From: Lysobacteraceae bacterium
GTDB taxonomy: Bacteria; Pseudomonadota; Gammaproteobacteria; DSM-19610
Direction of reading: 5' to 3'
NCBI GenBank assembly: GCA_020201295.1
Contig: JAIVHA010000217.1
Coordinates: forward strand, 1 to 6,423
Length of the DNA: 6,423 nucleotides
The notes beneath the pieces were generated by a model, which saw nothing but the letters and a program-made list of their open reading frames with translations, had not been told where the DNA came from and made no database searches. This document shows positions 5,230 through 6,423 of this stretch, in pieces. A program made the translations under genes and the position numbers. Positions within the stretch are counted from its first letter, which is position 1; every line of letters begins with the position of its first letter.

Positions 5230-5786
5230 AGATCACCCCGACCCGCATCCCAGAGGTGCTGCTTATCGAACCCGACGTGTTCGGCGACGAACGCGGTTTC
5301 TTCATGGAGAGCTGGCATGCACGCAAGTATGCCGAACAGGGTCTGGATGCGACCTTCGTGCAGGACAACCATTCGCGCTCGCGCCAGGGCGTGCTGCGCG
5401 GCCTGCACTACCAGCTGCAGGTGCCCCAGGGGAAGCTGGTGCGGGTGACGGCGGGCAGCGTGTTCGACGTGGCCGTGGACATCCGCAAGGGTTCACCCAC
5501 CTTCGGCCAGTGGGTGGGCTACGAGCTGACCGGCCAGAATCATCGCCAGCTCTATGTGCCGCTCGGCTTCGCCCACGGCTTTTGCGTGTTGAGCGAGTCC
5601 GCCGATTTTCTCTACAAGTGCTCCGACTACTACGCCCCGGAAACCGAGCATGGTGTGCGCTGGGATGATCCGGACATCGGCATCCAGTGGCCGGGCGGTG
5701 ACTTCCAGGTGTCGGAGAAGGACGCGGCCAACAAATTGCTGCGTGATCTGGACAAGGAATTGCCGCGCTACAAGGGGAACCCATGA
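5226..5786 (+). CDS. rmlC: dTDP-4-dehydrorhamnose 3,5-epimerase (RmlC/RfbC)
   Basis: This cupin-fold epimerase acts on dTDP-4-keto-6-deoxyglucose, the third step towards dTDP-L-rhamnose, in the cytosol. The 186 residues match the usual family length, and the gene looks intact. Visible signatures are IEPDVFGDERGFF near the N terminus, FVQDNHSRSRQGVLRGLHYQ with the conserved catalytic-base histidine H61, GKLVRVTAGSVFDVAVDIR, VPLGFAHGF, and YYAPETEHGVRWDDP. The SEKD near the C terminus contains D166, which I take to be the aspartate usually paired with the histidine. Its ATG overlaps the stop of the broken rmlA as ATGA, the arrangement expected for translational coupling within one operon. ACGGG at 5213-5217 may serve as a ribosome site. 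No oddities in composition or motifs are seen. Confidence 0.96.
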   Translation: MKITPTRIPEVLLIEPDVFGDERGFFMESWHARKYAEQGLDATFVQDNHSRSRQGVLRGLHYQLQVPQGKLVRVTAGSVFDVAVDIRKGSPTFGQWVGYELTGQNHRQLYVPLGFAHGFCVLSESADFLYKCSDYYAPETEHGVRWDDPDIGIQWPGGDFQVSEKDAANKLLRDLDKELPRYKGNP

Positions 5787-5814
5787 AGGTAAACCCGATC
5801 ATCGCAAAATTTCT

Positions 5815-5868
5815 CCTGTAGGAGCGGCGCGAGCCGCGAACAATCGCGGCTCGCGCCGCTCCTACAGG
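5815..5868. repeat. Perfect REP palindrome between rmlC and rmlD
   Basis: A 25-bp arm at 5815-5839 (starting CCTGTAGGAGCGGCGCG) is perfectly complementary to 5844-5868, around the loop ACAA. The outer GTAGGAGCGGC is the same as in the palindrome at 4377-4441, while the inner part differs. A 6-bp hairpin CCGACC/GGTCGG (5870-5886) follows directly. The stem lacks a T tract, so it is a REP rather than a classical terminator, though it could attenuate transcription into rmlD. Confidence 0.88.
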
Positions 5869-5913
5869 GCCGACCTGCAGGGTCGGGTTCGTCCACGGCA
5901 GGGTAATGAACTT

Positions 5914-5920
5914 GGGAAGG
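5914..5920 (+). promoter_or_regulatory. Ribosome binding site of rmlD
   Basis: GGGAAGG ends ten bases before ATG 5931. It is the only purine-rich site near the start and supports that ATG over the ATG at 5906, which is in a different frame. Confidence 0.55.
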
Positions 5921-5930
5921 CATCCTCGCG

Positions 5931-6423
5931 ATGACGAATCATTCAGATTTTACGAAGGTGCTGGTGACCGGCGCCGCCGGTCAGCTGGGCCGTGAGCTGT
6001 GCCTGCTACTGGAAGAAGAGGGCATCGACACCATCGCCATAAGCCGTCGGGAACTGGACCTGACCGGACCCGCGCAGGCCGTCACCGAGGCTATTGCGGG
6101 CCACCAAGCCGATTGGGTGATCAACTGCGCCGCCTACACCCAGGTGGACAAGGCGGAAAGCGAACCCGAGCTCGCCCATGCCGTCAACGCCGTCGCCGCC
6201 GGCGCCATCGCCCGGGGTGTGCAGGCCTATGGCGGCCGCCTGCTGCAGGTGTCCACCGACTTCGTGTTCGGTGGCGACCAGTCCAGCCCCTACCGGGAAG
6301 AAGATGCCGTCAAACCACTGGGCGTCTACGGCGCCAGCAAGCTGGCCGGCGAGCGGGCCGTGCGCGAAGTGCTGCCCGAGGCCCTGATCCTGCGTACCGC
6401 CTGGGTGTACGGCGAACACGGCC
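5931..6423 (+). CDS. rmlD: dTDP-4-dehydrorhamnose reductase (RmlD/RfbD), 3' end outside the window
   Basis: This short-chain dehydrogenase-type reductase makes dTDP-L-rhamnose with NAD(P)H, the last step of the pathway. The frame from ATG 5931 is open to the window edge (164 codons of an expected 290-300). Visible features are the nucleotide-binding VTGAAGQLGREL (residues 12-23), INCAAYTQVDKAE, STDFVFGG (108-115, with Phe where most relatives have Tyr), the catalytic YGASK (Y133, K137) and LRTAWVYG. The protein has about nine extra N-terminal residues (MTNHSDFTK) before the usual family start at KVLVTG. The gene is separated from rmlC by 144 bp holding a REP palindrome, unlike the ATGA overlap between rmlA and rmlC. 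It looks intact as far as it is seen. Confidence 0.95.
   Translation, partial: MTNHSDFTKVLVTGAAGQLGRELCLLLEEEGIDTIAISRRELDLTGPAQAVTEAIAGHQADWVINCAAYTQVDKAESEPELAHAVNAVAAGAIARGVQAYGGRLLQVSTDFVFGGDQSSPYREEDAVKPLGVYGASKLAGERAVREVLPEALILRTAWVYGEHG

Noticed and set aside
4377..5868. CRISPR-like array from the two similar palindromes
   Set aside because: There are only two copies about 1.4 kb apart with genes between them and no regular spacers; they are REP-type palindromes.

Overview
The window looks like part of a surface-polysaccharide (exopolysaccharide or O-antigen) biosynthesis locus from a GC-rich proteobacterium, most likely a gammaproteobacterium. The evidence is GC-rich coding sequence, GTAGGAGCGG-type REP palindromes, a REP-associated (Y1/RAYT) transposase relic, and a fused ATP sulfurylase-APS kinase next to dTDP-rhamnose genes. 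The genus cannot be fixed from this sequence. All recognisable genes are on the + strand.

Layout. Positions 1-60 may hold the tail of an upstream gene, ending inside a dispersed palindromic repeat (42-104). Positions 146-1648 encode a phosphomannomutase/phosphoglucomutase-family enzyme. Its last codons lie inside the left end of a RAYT-type element (about 1603-2609). That element has near-perfect 28-bp terminal inverted repeats, matching subterminal hairpins, and a transposase pseudogene (1720-2229) with three lesions. A gene-free stretch (2230-2737) follows, with a strong hairpin at 2262-2295. Positions 2738-4354 encode a bifunctional ATP sulfurylase/APS kinase that is open but damaged. Then come a REPIN-like palindrome (4377-4441), a broken rmlA (4473-5229), an intact rmlC overlapping it by ATGA (5226-5786), a second perfect palindrome (5815-5868), and the start of rmlD (5931 to the window end).

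How the genes work together. Phosphomannomutase feeds GDP-mannose-type precursors. RmlA, RmlC and RmlD, with an RmlB not seen here, make dTDP-L-rhamnose. The Sat-CysC fusion would make PAPS, the sulfate donor for a sulfated polysaccharide.

The main observation is decay. Three reading frames (transposase, APS kinase domain, RmlA) each appear to lack an internal block of roughly 40-90 codons. The sulfurylase also carries an in-frame copy of a dispersed repeat next to its nucleotide-binding loop and lacks several signature residues. Five repeat families lie in or between the genes. Either this is a locus under reductive decay with heavy repeat invasion, or some of the deletions are assembly errors; read mapping would decide. 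I see no undescribed defence or metabolic system.
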